This document shows, in pieces, positions 1-12,385 of a stretch of DNA of 64,000 nucleotides. This DNA comes from Typha latifolia (lineage: Eukaryota; Streptophyta; Magnoliopsida; Poales; Typhaceae), in contig CM034105.1 in assembly GCA_019914945.1 (NCBI GenBank), positions 2,232,001 to 2,296,000 of the forward strand, given 5' to 3'. Made by a program: the position numbers and the translations under genes. Within the stretch, counting starts at the first letter, position 1; every line of letters starts with the position of its first letter. The notes beneath the pieces were generated by a model, which worked only from the letters and a program-made list of their open reading frames with translations, was not told the DNA's origin and made no database searches.

Positions 1-845
1 ATCATATTTTTTCACATATACTTTTGGAATTTTTTTTTCACCATATACATCCCCAGAACAACTTTTTTATTTATTTAGGGGTTTGTATAATTTTTTTTAA
101 GATCAAGAAGATATACGTGAATACTTTTCTTAGATCAGGTAATAAAAAAGTTTTGGTTAGATGCTAGTTTTGGGGTTTGTATTGGGTAATAAAAAAGTTA
201 AGAAAGTGTGAAAAACAATAGTAGGAGGTCCAAAATAATTATTTCTTTAAAATATATATTATAAAATATTATTAGGGTTGTTTTGGCTAGATGCTAGTTT
301 TGGGGTCCAGATCCTGATCAGATAGGAACAAAGTGCGAAATGTTTCAGCAATGAAACTTCAAACTACGGTCCAGACTATCTGAGCAATTTTAACAATTAA
401 AATTTGCATCCACATTGATATTTGTTTCTCTTCCAAGCACTCCAAAAAATGAACACTTTGTGTAAGTTAACACTACTAAATATTTGATTTCAATGAAGAC
501 ACTACACTTACTTTCTCAAAAAAATATTCACATCGGAGTTACTAGTTGCCATCTCTTTCACATAACTGCTTAAAAGACAGTGAACAGAATAGCAGCAATA
601 ACTTAACAAAAATTATGGACACGAAAAGATTCAATGAGCCAATACATAGGTTTACAGCACTACAATAGTTGCCAAAAGTTTGAACTATGTTTGGTAATAA
701 ACATAATAAGAGTAAAAATACTAAAAAATTAACAATGTAATAAATGACAGACAACTCCAACAATAATAACAAACTATTCTTTCATTCTAATATAATTAAA
801 GAATCATAGTTATGTTAGGCCTAATGCATGGGCAAGAAGTACAAC
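1..845 (-). other. Intron of the AAA ATPase gene (left part)
   Basis: The last visible exon ends at 846 with a good donor on the minus strand (CCAG followed by GTTGTAC). No next exon was recognised in these 845 AT-rich bases. I expect the following exon to begin with the family's SWSFDEKLL-like block beyond the window. Confidence 0.6.
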
Positions 846-3800
846 CTGGATTAACAGGAGGGCTTTGTGATGCTAGGCAACTCATATCAGCTGAAGCAGA
901 GGCATTCCTTCGGAGTTTTGGCATGCTATAAGTGCCCTCTGATCCCCTAAAGGTAGAAGAATAGGACCTTGGATAAATACACTATAAGAAAATATTGCTT
1001 AAAAGTAATCGAGGGGTGCTAAATTGTGTTCTCATTTACTTTGACATGATGTCTATCCCGCTGCTTTGCCTGCGCAAGGATCCTGTGAATGACATTTAAG
1101 TTCGATAATAAAGTGTTAGATAACTAGTTAATAAAAATTAAATTGTTAGGTAGTGGATCATCAATATATATTATGGCTTTAACGTGCCCCCTCATGTGCA
1201 GCCTCTAGTATCATACACAGACAGATAATAAATAACAAGATGTGCGGCCCATGATACCGCAAAACTATAATTGAGGAAATAAAAGTTGATTTCAATCTCC
1301 ACAATTATACAAGTTGATTTCAATCTACAACTCTTGATTTCTTGGCCATAATAAATATTTACATACATTAACATTTGATATACTACTCTTAGTTCATTCA
1401 ACATAAACAATAAAAGAGAGAGGAAATAAAATCAACCATATAAAGCTCATAACTTGAACTAGAAAGTCAGCAACAAAATTTGCTTTCAGTAGTACCTTTT
1501 GTCTCCTCCTTCTGAGGAAGGATTGAAAAAGATTCAAGTAAACCAGACATCCGTTCTAGCGTTGCTTCTGAAATAGATCTTTTGAAAGGCTAAAAGGGGG
1601 AAAAACCTGAATTAGAGAGAATCGTTTAACCTAATTTTTAAGGCCTCTAGGAGACAGCCTTATATGTCCCATTTACACTGGGGTTAGCAAAGGCCTAATA
1701 TAGCTGATACAAAGATAATGAAACCAGAAAAAAGAAACTGCAATAATATTAAGCAACCATATGATCCAGAAATTCATGGACCATAAGATGGATAAAGAGC
1801 TGCATATTGTGGCATTAAAAGACAATGACAAAACAAAATGAAAAGGAAATAAAGACCAACATGACACCTCTTTATCAAATGTGAACATCAAGAGAGGAGG
1901 TGGGAATGTGGGAGTTAATTCCATCTTAAGAACAAAAAGATTTACAATCTGAAATTGCCAGGCAAAATAGGAATCATAATCAAGGAACTTCAAAAACTTT
2001 GGATATCATAGATTCTTACAGCATCAGAGCTTCTGCTGCCATATTTGCTTTGAATCTGTAAAACAGTGTCATTTCTTAGGAACAGAACTTAAACATCAAA
2101 ATCTAATGACAGAACCAGAGTTGCTGAATCTACTCACTTTAAGTGAAAAATCAGTTGCATCCAGCAAGAGTAACTTGGTCTCAAAATAGTGGGCTAGTGC
2201 CTTTGCAAGCATCTGCTGGTAAAGCTCTTCAAAAAGGTATTAATAGTTACTAACAAGTAGATATATACAAAACAGCCATTTCTTCATTAAAGATTATCTT
2301 TGTCATTATTTTCAAGTTGTCTACCTGTAGGACCTGAGAGTAAAATTGCTTGACTTGCTGGAGAAAGGTTTCTGGTGTACTTAGAAAATTCAGCATGTTT
2401 CAAGTGAACATAAGCTGCACTGGTCAATACAACACGAGTCTGCTCACTGCCATTCACATTAAGGAGGCAAAGACATCAGAAGAAAAGTAAAAGAAGGAAA
2501 AGGACAGGCTTTTCTACCTTATTATGGTATCCCATCCAATGTTATAATTACGCTATAAATTTAAACAAATAATTTTGACTAATTTTGACAATCAACAAAG
2601 ACAAAAAGATGACACATAATGAGGTTGACTTTAATTTGGTTTTCCAGGAATTGAGCAATTATCTGCTTTCAATATTGTCAGATTCTTTATATCAAAAGGC
2701 ATAACCATTTAAAATCATATATTGAGAAATCCAGATATTATTGAATACCCTGACAGAAGACCAGAAACTTCAAAATAAAGAATGCAGGTGGAATCGAGGG
2801 CAACATAAGATACTGTTCATACTCTACAAAGATCTGCTAAGATTTCTACCTTCAGTTTATAGTAGGCTATAAATGATTGGGCAACTTGGGTCATTCAATA
2901 ATTAGGAATACTAAGGTCATCAGGAATCTTTAATTTCTTCAGCAACTAGTTACAAGTTCAGTGAAATTATCGTAGCTTCCCTTAAGCACCGCAATATTGT
3001 GAATCCTTTTCTAGTATGAACTATGAAGTACCCAATAGAGGCCTAATATGGTGGCATAAAAAAAGTAAGTAAAATCTGCACTGGATATAAAGCCAGAATC
3101 AAATGTGGAAAAGTATAATCTGCACTGGATATAAAACCAGAATCAAATGTGGAAAAGTATAATCTGCACTGGATATAAAGCCAACATCAAATGTGAAAAA
3201 GCATGACGGATATATCAAATTACTCTTTATATCTTCTTCTCAGCTAAATTCCCTAAATTATCAGGTCCATTGCTGATTCCATCATTCGAGGTAGATCAAC
3301 GGAGAACCAAGATCTCAAGCATATCATTGCACACATTAAGATTATAACCCTCAGAATTAAAAAACAAAACAAGCAATCATTTCTCTCCTAACCTAGATAA
3401 TCTGCAAAAAGTTGATATCTTCCCCTTAAACAAAACAGAGCAAAAGAAAATTTTCATATTGAAATGCTCGAACTTGGAGGAGTGAGGACAATCACTCGAA
3501 CAGTTCTAATCCTTATTACAAGAATTTAACCCATCTCGATCTACCACCAAGATCACACCAGAAACCCAACACAATATTGATAACATTTTAACAAATTTCA
3601 GAATACAGCCTATTTAAACTTCAGTTGACAGAACCCCTTGATCCTAATATTAACCAATAGGTGATTACTAAACACCACCATAACAGTAACCTTTCCCATG
3701 AACTAAACAACATGTTCTCAAGGACAATTCTGAACAAAACTAGAATGAAACCTGAAATTTCAAATAACCACAAAAAGTTTGCACCGACTATATATCGGCA

Positions 3801-4169
3801 TCAAATGTCAAGTGTATCCTTCGTAATTTTATTGAGGATTCTAATAAATCCCACACAAAAAATCCCATTTTCCAAGAACTCAGCTATCCTAGCACGAATA
3901 AATGCATCAAAATAAAAAAATAATCGAAGAAGTAATCCTCTTTCTTTTTACCTGAGGTAATAAGGAAACTCATCGAAGGTAACTTTGCCGTCCCTCCCAT
4001 CCACGACCAACCGCATCAACTCTTGCTCCATCCTCTCCGCCGTGACGCCCGACGAAGTCCTCGTGGGCCCCACCCACCTCCCGACAGTTTGTCCGGAGGC
4101 CAACCCTAACCCGACACCGACGCCGAGCCCGATGCCGAGCGCTGACATCAGCACATGCTTCTGCTCCAT
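846..4169 (-). CDS. Membrane-anchored AAA-type ATPase (MSP1/ATAD1-like plant family), 5' part only
   Basis: The N-terminal ~241 residues of a plant AAA ATPase are visible; the catalytic AAA module lies beyond the left edge. Exons on the minus strand: 4169-3952, 2446-2325, 2226-2138, 2055-2020, 1589-1496, 1082-1040, 967-846. All junctions are GT..AG and keep frame. The start is the Met of MEQKHVLMSALGIG, where family conservation begins. An in-frame upstream ATG at 4244 would add 25 acidic residues and is less likely. A Gly-rich hydrophobic segment (about residues 8-26) can serve as a membrane anchor. It is followed by the conserved DGRDGKVTFDEFPYYL block, the EQTRVVLTSAAYVHLKH block and ILLSGPT, which resembles a P-loop remnant but lacks GKT. 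Exons 5-7 are Ser-rich linker (SISEATLERMSGLL, PKLRRNASASADMS). Family members are thought to act on organelle membranes; that role is from family knowledge. Bases 1-845 look like the next intron. Confidence 0.85.
3066..3200. repeat. 44-bp tandem repeat, three copies, in AAA ATPase intron 1
   Basis: The word ATCTGCACTGGATATAAA recurs at 3074, 3118 and 3162, a period of exactly 44 bp. The first two units are nearly identical; the third has several substitutions. It lies in the ~1.5 kb first intron. Confidence 0.9.
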
Positions 4170-4600
4170 TTCCTCCTCCTCCTCCCACCAAAAACCTAAA
4201 AGCTTCTCCTCCTCCCCTTCCTTGATTCCGATCAATAAGATCACCGAATCCTATGGGAACAGAGGGATTAACGGAGGGATCCAGAAAAAGAGAACGCCAC
4301 ATAGAGAATCACAGCGCGATTCGATAGCAAAGAAACGTAAACATACTCTTTTCTTGTCTTTCTTGCCGCCTTCTTTGCTTCTTCGTCGTCTTCTTGCTTC
4401 TTTCTCCGAACTTCTCCTCCCCCTTCTTGAGTCAGAGAAAACAAAAAAAAAAGATCAGAAAAACTCTTTAAGAAAGAGAGAAATTTGGAGAAATCCAAAA
4501 CGAAAGACGCATACGTACTCTTTTTCGATCTTTTCTCACCTTCCTTCTCACTCTCTCCTCTTCTTGTGCTGTCGCCTGTCGTTCTTTAGAGAGAGAGGGA

Positions 4601-4610
4601 TTTATATAGG
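4601..4610 (-). promoter_or_regulatory. Probable TATA box of the AAA ATPase gene
   Basis: Minus-strand CTATATAAAT lies about 430 bases upstream of the start codon, at the edge of a CT/GA-rich leader. It would put the transcription start near 4570 and give a leader of about 400 nt. No transcript evidence. Confidence 0.45.
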
Positions 4611-6200
4611 AGCGGAGTTCACGGATCGGAGGGTTAGTTTTAGAAACGATGAGGGTGTCGGGAAACGAACTCCGATGATGAGGAGGGAAACGGTTTTCCG
4701 ACCGGAATGCTTGCGTACTTCGCAGCGCTGCCTCGTTGGTTGGTTTCGGGAGAGTTCGTATGACACGATGCCGGGAAGCGGATTCCGTTGTGTTGCTACG
4801 AGAGTTCGAGGGCGGGATCTTTGACGTGGAGTTGACGGTCGTTTAATTGGAACTGCTCAGGGTGGAGCCCACTAAAACCGCCACCCCATATGTCCATACG
4901 GCTAGTCGTAATGGATACCAGCCTTTTGTCCTTTTCTTTTCTTCATAAATTATGTAAAATTAGAGAAAAGTCTAAACTACTAGCAAAACAAGTCAATTAG
5001 GATTCTAATTTACTATGACTACGTTTTGTGTGCAGTATAGATGTCTAAAAACTATATAAAAAAAATATAGTAGTATAATCCTTGTAACAATATTCAAGTG
5101 ACGGCACTCTTACCCTGTTCGCTGTTTTACAGGTAAATCGTATCAACGGATACGAGGCAGCCAACGGCGGCAATGGCTGTGGGCTTTCTGGGATCTTTTT
5201 GCCGGGAAGCAAATCCAGTGGGTGTACGAGCGTTGGTATCTGATCCATGTCAGATCTAGACATGTCTAACCAGGCGACAAGGACTATGCAATCGGCCTAA
5301 CGTGGCTTACATGCAAGACGCTTAGGAATTGAGAAAGTTTGGAGGGCCCCAGATCTATCAACGGCCAGCGAGTGTTAAAGTGGGTGCTACCGTACGGGCT
5401 CTTCGGCCCAATGGCCCATTGGCCATTCTAAGGTCTAAACAATAATGCCATTTAATAGAGCCCATGGGTCAATTAGACCCATCTCCGTTTTGGACGGGAC
5501 CCTCACTCACGTGCCTACCACCGCGACCTCCTGCATGCGAATCGACGAAAGTATTTTCGTAATTAGCAAGCAAGCAAGCGAACGGAATGCGTAGTTAGTC
5601 TTGTAATATGTATGAATCTCACTAATTATGATTAGTTGTTATTATTATTATTATTATTATTCAAGTAAAGAACCTGTAGGCTAGATTTAAGTTGGACAAA
5701 GTGCAAATACTTTTTTATTACAAAGACATTTAAATGTCGTAACATAATAATATTTTCATTAATCAAACTGTAGAAGAATCCATCATCGTGCCTAATCGGA
5801 GCTCCAAGACGCCCAGTTAAAATTCTAAATTGGTATAATACCCTTTGAACATCAAAACAATTTTTGTTTGCATCAAAGTTTTTTTTTTTTTTCTATAAAT
5901 TTCTGCCTGGGATCGACCCTATAATTTTTTATGTCCCAGAGTGGTAACTCCCAACTATGCCGGCCGGTAAATTTTTGATTTCGATTAACGAGCAAAAGTG
6001 GTGCACCGGCACCTTTCTAAATCTGATTGTCGTCGTCCGACCAAGATATGATTTTGATAAATCTAGGCCGCACACGCATGGTTAAAGGATCGCAATCGAC
6101 CGCGTGGATTACCCCCACAATCGCGGAAGTGTCGTCCTATCACCGCTTGAACCTCGCTGGAACTCCTCCCGCGCGATTCAAACCGCTGGGTTTAGGTTTA
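4611..6200. other. Divergent intergenic region
   Basis: This spacer separates the minus-strand AAA ATPase gene from the plus-strand anion channel gene. It holds an (ATT)n microsatellite at 5639-5661 and a T-run near 5880. No coding region, RNA gene or recognisable transposon was found. Short ORFs here have no family resemblance. Confidence 0.6.
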
Positions 6201-7337
6201 GGGTTTCCAATTTAATCGGTAGGGCCGGACTCCGGAGTGAGGAGAGCCACGAAAATTACGGATTTAGAACGACAAAGAAGTTTCTCCGGAACGAAGCCGA
6301 GCTCGAGGTGGATTAGCTTCTTCCCATAAAAGGAAAGAAGAAGAGGGCAATGGCTGGTAATCCTTGGGAGGTTCCTAGTCGAGTTAGGGGTTTTCACCTC
6401 CACGGGAACCACCCAAACTCGTCCCCATGTAATCGCATTGCTTCGCTTGGGATCTTTGAGTCTGTTCTCGAATCGAGGTAATTACGTTGTCTAGTGTAGC
6501 TCAAAATGACACCTTGAGGGCTGCTTCATAGAAAATTTTGTTGATTAGGTACTGACATTTTTGGATTTGAATCAATTTGAGGGCATAAAATTTTCAAAAT
6601 TCCACTTTATTCCTATTTCTTTCGAGAAGACTTCTTGTTTTTTCTACTGTTAACAAGAGGGATTCGTTGTTTTTATATGTGAAGCGGTTGATATTTGTCT
6701 CCAATAGAGGATTATTTATTTATTTATTTATGTTTGATGATGGTCCTAACTCTCCTTTTATAAATTATAACGGGGTATAAAATAACAACTGAAACAATTG
6801 CCAGCACATGGTCTGCTGCATATTTATCTTGCAATCCCACTAACATGAGAACATCTGGATGTTCTTCAAATTCTTCTAATAAGTCTCAGAATAGATATTT
6901 GGCAATTCTCTTTCTAGAGTTGAAAGAGGATCCATTGCAAGCCAATACTTTTCTCCCACATAAATTTTCTATTAGTTTATAGCTCTTTTACTCAGCTAGG
7001 TTGGTGGTACGCATTACTCTTTTGTTTATAGCTTTCCTTCGTCTATGTGGACGAGTTAAGCTATTTCCTTTCAAGGGCTTAGAGGAGTTCTTACTTTAAC
7101 TTCTCTGAGTTGCTCTTTAGATTCACGCTGAACTTTTTGCCATTTTAGATATATCTTCATAATTAATACATTGCAACATTACACCATTTATTCTCTCCCT
7201 TCTGAAAGATAAATACTCGATAATTGTTCTGTCTAGAAACAAGGTGATGTTTCACAGACTGATTGCGGTTGCTCTTTTTGATTGGCTAACATTGTTCCTA
7301 TTCCTTAAAGAATTATCTGATACTTTTCATGGTGCAG
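6200..7337 (+). promoter_or_regulatory. 5' leader exon and leader intron of the SLAH gene, with an upstream ORF
   Basis: A likely non-coding first exon ends at 6477 (GAG followed by GTAATT). The intron 6478-7337 ends in GGTGCAG. An ATG at 6350 in the leader, read through the splice, opens a 79-codon frame. That frame is out of phase with the main ORF and stops at 7447-7449, about 95 nt inside the coding region. If the leader is transcribed as drawn, this upstream ORF would repress or tune translation. The transcription start itself was not located. Confidence 0.45.
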
Positions 7338-7351
7338 GGTCATATTACATT

Positions 7352-9890
7352 ATGGAAAACAAGGGTGCCAATGGCTCAACAAAGCAGGGCTTGTTGGAAG
7401 AACTTCCATCTCTTCTCAAATATGTCCGATCACAAGTTGCTGGTTTTGATATCAGTCCCAACCCTTCGGAAGAAACCCCAACTCCTCAAGTATGTTAAAC
7501 TTGCGTTTGCTTTGTAGATTTTGTAACAATCTGGAAATTCCCTAGTGTACTTCTCCTTCCTTTGAATCCTACGTTTCTCAAACAACGTGGATAATTCAGG
7601 GGGTTTAGTGATGGATCACGTTTTGCAAGCTTCATGATTACTTTTTTCTGCGTCTTCTGGAGATTGTCAATATCCAGGCTCCAGTCTCATTAATCCAATA
7701 TATTTTGTGCTTAAGTTTTTATGATTATTAAAGTACTTGTTAAGTTTTTATTCAGGAGCCAGAGATGACAAAAATTCAGAGTCATGAGAATGTGGTCTGC
7801 ACTCCATCAACAAATTCGCCCATTCAAGTGACCGAATCCCATCATTCACATTCTGTTTCCATTAGCATGCCAACATCACCTTGTGGACCTTATATAGAAG
7901 AGAATGAAAAAGGCGCTCTCCTTAGGAAGGCTATAGCAAATGGCACTACAGGAGAACAATATTATCCTATGAATTTGAACACGGAAGCAAAAAATGTGAT
8001 GTTTCACTCCCAGCCCATTCCAACAGGGAATCTGCATGCAAGGACAGATCCTGATAGGAACATTCTGAATTTTCCAAAGAGCCAAAGGCCACCAAGGAAC
8101 AACAAGCTGAGGGACAAACGCTACGATTCCTTCAAGACATGGTCTGGTAAACTTGAAAGACAGATAACAAATTTACGGGGAAAACCGCAAGATCCACAGG
8201 AGCATATTGGTTCACTAGTTCCAGCACCCTCCCCCCTACCGACAGTGGATCGTTTCTTTGATGCCTTACAAGGGCCTGAACTTGACACACTTAGGGTGAG
8301 TATTTGGGTGACCTCTTTAGTTACTTCTATCATCTGTTTATGTATTTCCTATTAACTTATCCCGTTTGCCTTTCAAACAGTGAGGCATTATTTTGATAAA
8401 ATAAACATAATAAGATATGTGAAACAGTGTTATATTATGGAAGATTCCTTTTCCTAATTTGTGTACTCTTTGGAATCAAACCCTTGATAGATGTATTGTT
8501 GTAACATAAGACTACCATGATAGCTGGATTCCCACATCAAGGAAGGAAAGGCTTTGAATGTGATTATCTATCCCTCGTTTCAACTTTTATGTAAACACCT
8601 GCGGCAAAACTAACCTATCTACTTTACAAGTTCCTGATGCATATACAAACATCACTATCTCACAAAGTTATCATAATTACTCTCTTCATGGTGACTTTAT
8701 TTCTTGTTAAGGCATATAGCTCATAACTTTCTATTGGGAGTTTTCTTGCAGGCATTAGAGCAGTTGGTTCTTCCTGAAGATAAGAATTGGCCTTTCCTTC
8801 TTCGCTTTCCAATATCCTCCTTTGGTATATGTCTAGGAGTGAGCAGCCAAGCGATCTTGTGGAAGTCGTTAGCAACATCTCCCTCCATGAGATTTCTGCA
8901 TCTAAGCGGATCAATCAATTTTGTTCTGTGGTGCATCTCCATTGCATTGACGGGCATTGTGTCCTTCATTTACTTTCTGAAAATCATATTTTATTTTGAA
9001 GCTGTCCGCCGAGAGTACTATCATCCTATTCGAGTCAATTTCTTCTTTGCCCCATGGATAACTTGCCTCTTTTTGGCCCTTGGACTTCCACCTTTAGTTG
9101 CAAATAACCTGCATGGTGCTCTGTGGTATGTATTCATGACTCCAATCTTGTGCCTTGAGCTTAAGATATACGGTCAATGGATGTCCGGAGGTCAGAGGAG
9201 GCTTTCGAAAGTTGCCAATCCATCAAATCATTTATCTATTGTGGGCAACTTCGTTGGTGCATTGCTGGGTGCAACAATGGGACTTCGAGAAGGGCCCATC
9301 TTCTTCTTTGCTGTCGGATTAGCTCATTATATTGTACTATTTGTAACTTTATACCAGAGGCTTCCAACAAATGAAACACTACCAAAGGAGCTTCATCCAG
9401 TGTTCTTCTTATTTATAGCAGCACCCAGTGTTGCTTGCATAGCCTGGGCAAATATCACAGGAGAATTTGGTTATGGCTCGAGGATTGCTTACTTTGTTGC
9501 TCTGTTCCTCTATATTTCTCTGGTAAGTATCTCCCCATGTTACCAAACCAGTAGCTTTTGTTGTTGTTCTTAAAAGTATTCTGTCACAATTTGCATATCG
9601 AAGAATAATTGATCAGTTCAATGACAGAAAAAAGAGAGCATATAACCATATAATTTTGGAGTAGGAAAATGAATTCCTCTCTCCAAGTGCTACCAGTAGC
9701 TCTTGGCCATTTATAGTTGTACAGTTATATAATTAGGTAATGGAATAATCTATTGTTCCAGATCTACAGCTTAGATTGACATACTATATAATTGTCATAA
9801 TTTGTTCCTGGTTTGAGTCGCTCAACAGAATATGATTGTTTTTCTTTTTTCAACAAACAAATTTGATCATTTTCGGGGTTAATACAAGTA

Positions 9891-9921
<31 letters not shown>

Positions 9922-10397
9922 CTTGATTTCAGTATCTAACTACTTTTATGCATCTTCATGTGTCTTTTGCAGGCCGTTCGGATTAACTTCTTCCGTGGAT
10001 TCACGTACTTATTTTCTAACTTCTTCGATTATTAATCTTTCTGGTACTGTCTTGTTCTCCTTAGTATATGTGGCATATTCTAAAGTTCTCTTATCACCTC
10101 CACAGATTCACACTAGCATGGTGGGCATATACTTTCCCCATGACTGGTGCAGCTATTGCAACAATCAAATACTCGTCCGAAGTGAAGAACTTATTTACGC
10201 AATCGCTATCTGTTGCACTCTCTGGCATCTCCACCTTAACAGTCACAGTGCTGCTGATCTCTACAGTCATCCATGCTTTTGTCCTCTGTGATCTATTCCC
10301 AAATGACATCTCCATTGCCATTACTGAGAAAAGATCAGATACAGCCAAGATGCATGCACATACAGAGATAGAGAGCTCAGACACTGGAGACACATAA
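7352..10397 (+). CDS. S-type (slow) anion channel, SLAH2/SLAH3-like
   Basis: A predicted 590-residue plasma-membrane anion channel of the SLAC1/TehA family. Related plant proteins pass nitrate or chloride and are activated by Ca-dependent and OST1-type kinases. CDS exons: 7352-7489, 7756-8295, 8752-9522, 9973-10004, 10106-10397; phase is consistent throughout. Residues 1 to about 225 form a hydrophilic, Ser/Pro-rich cytosolic N-terminus, typical of SLAH2/3 rather than the short SLAH1/4 type. The rest holds about ten hydrophobic helices, with the blocks LRFPISSFGICLGVSSQAILW, IFYFEAVRREYYHPIRVNFF, APWITCLFLALG and AWWAYTFPMTGAAIAT. The hydrophilic tail ends SSDTGDT. The start ATG opens MENKGANGSTKQGL, an N-terminus of SLAH type. 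The 5' leader is interrupted by an 860-nt intron (6478-7337). One oddity is Thr at the exon 5/6 junction (GFTF), where I remember Arg or Lys in relatives. Confidence 0.92.
9895..9921. repeat. (TA)n microsatellite in SLAH intron
   Basis: About 13 TA dinucleotides lie in the intron before the 32-nt exon 5. Confidence 0.9.
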
Positions 10398-12385
10398 AAC
10401 CATGTGTCTCAGAAGATGCTAGCAGGCATTAGTTATCTTCGCTGTTTATTGTGCAGTTGAACCTTTGTCTCATGAGGTTAGCAATACCACTAAATCTAAG
10501 ATGGTATTAGTATTGGCATTTTTATTGGCTGAGACAGCTCTGGAGATGAGGATTGCATCATAAAGATGTCGCATTTATGTCTATCCGGTTCAAGGAGATG
10601 AAGGATTTTATCATGTGATTGGTTGAGAAAGATTATCCAGTGAAAGTGTTAATGTTACTAGAGTGATTTGTTCGTATAAAGAGTATTTATTTATGGATTA
10701 AACCTCTATCTTATAATTAAATGCTTAGTTATATACATTTTGATCAAATTTTGTATAAGATAAATTATGTGATTAATTTTATACAAAATCATATTACAGA
10801 TGAAGGGATGTATGCATATTTTCTAAGCAAGATTTTTATTAGTAAAATATAACTAAAATATCCTACTATGTATCTAACAGTTTTCCACTTTTCATTTTCC
10901 TTTTCTTCTACCAATGTGTAAAATTCTTTCTTTGATTTCTACTAGTGAAAAAATGATTAATCGGCCAGAACAATACTTTCTATTATGAGTGCATTTTAAA
11001 TTGACCTTATTGACTATAGTTGTTTACGGTTTAATAATCAAACATAAATTGTAATATGCACTTATTTAAAATAATTATTATAGTTTTATTCACTTTTTAC
11101 AACCAAATAATGGAATATAAATAAAACCATAGAGGTACTTAATTTGATTTAAGAAGTGCACATAAATTTATCATTAGAAAATTTATTCACAAATCAAAAG
11201 TTTTTTTATAAAAAAGCTCGTAGTCTAGAGTAATTTATTAACATACAAGAATTATAACGATAAGGCATGATACACAAAGAGTAGGTGAGATAGAGCGACG
11301 ACTCTTTAACACAAACTCTATACTTAGTCTATAATAAATAACACTATAGTTTAAACCAGATAATCAAGTCTTAGGGCACAGCACAACACAATAATAAGAA
11401 CGGCCCAAGTGATTCTCACGAGAAGAGAGTCTCAAGTTCAACATTATCAACCAGTTCAGCAACTTAAGACATAACTTTGAGAATACACAAAGATAAGAGA
11501 TCAAGGATATAACCCACCTAGAACACAAATTAAATAAAAACTTTATGCATCATAATACTGTTGTTACAAAACAACAGGGACCACTAACAAGTACAACATT
11601 TGTGTCCACACAAATGCAGATACTGGCGAGCACATATTACAATTGTGAACAAGTCTTAGACCCTCATCCCACCCAGAGGGGGTCTCATCACTCGGCCTAG
11701 CAATAAGGTCTGTCGACCGAGAGCACTATTGAGTGAGGGAGGGTCTACGATGACAGAGCTACCATGCTAGTAGCAGATCGAATGGAGAACCAGCAAAAAG
11801 GTGGTGACCAAGCTCGGATTCGGCGAGGAGCAACGGAGGAGGAGAGCGACTAGTCATGAATATCAATAAAAAGTAAAGTTTATTAAGTTTATTGATCGCT
11901 AATTCAAAGAAAAACCTCGTAGCGTATGATTCCCTTGCCACCCCAAGGCAGAGTCAAATAGTCAATGGTTAATAAAATGATCATCCACTTTACTCCAAAA
12001 CTAACGGCCTGCACCTCGCCGGTGGATTTCGACCGCATGATTACATTCCTCGTTCCAGGTTAAACATCACGAGCGTGACACGTCTCTCTCATATGCGTCA
12101 CTATAACTCACCGACACTTGTGCAGGCCACTCGAATCCAACGGCCAAGATCTAGCGTCACGATTATTAGAGCACCCCCGTTTGTGTCCTCTCATCCTAGA
12201 GGAAGCCACGAGCCCACGATATAGATACCGAAATGATCGAAGACAACTATTTCCAGTTGTGTTTTGGTGGGTCCCACGCGAAACAAGAAGAAGGCGAGAG
12301 GGGGAGAGAGACAGAGGAAAGGAGCCATTTGTTTCTCGACCTCTCCTCTCGAGCGTAGCAAAGTATAGAGAAAGAAGAGAGAGAT
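10398..12385. other. Intergenic region between the SLAH and ANK-AAA genes
   Basis: It starts with the anion-channel 3' UTR (to roughly 10.7 kb) and continues as AT-rich sequence. A more GC-balanced stretch lies at about 11.64-11.95 kb. The last ~150 bases are a purine-rich leader (GAGAG-type) ahead of the next start codon. No gene, RNA or clear transposon was identified. Confidence 0.55.

Noticed and set aside
3985..4824. 279-residue plus-strand ORF
   Set aside because: It lies antisense to exon 1 and the leader of the AAA ATPase gene. It is Ser/Lys low-complexity with no domain, and the minus-strand frame is the conserved one.
8121..8969. Minus-strand ORFs of 70-84 residues across the SLAH exons
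   Set aside because: Shadows of the anion channel coding exons.
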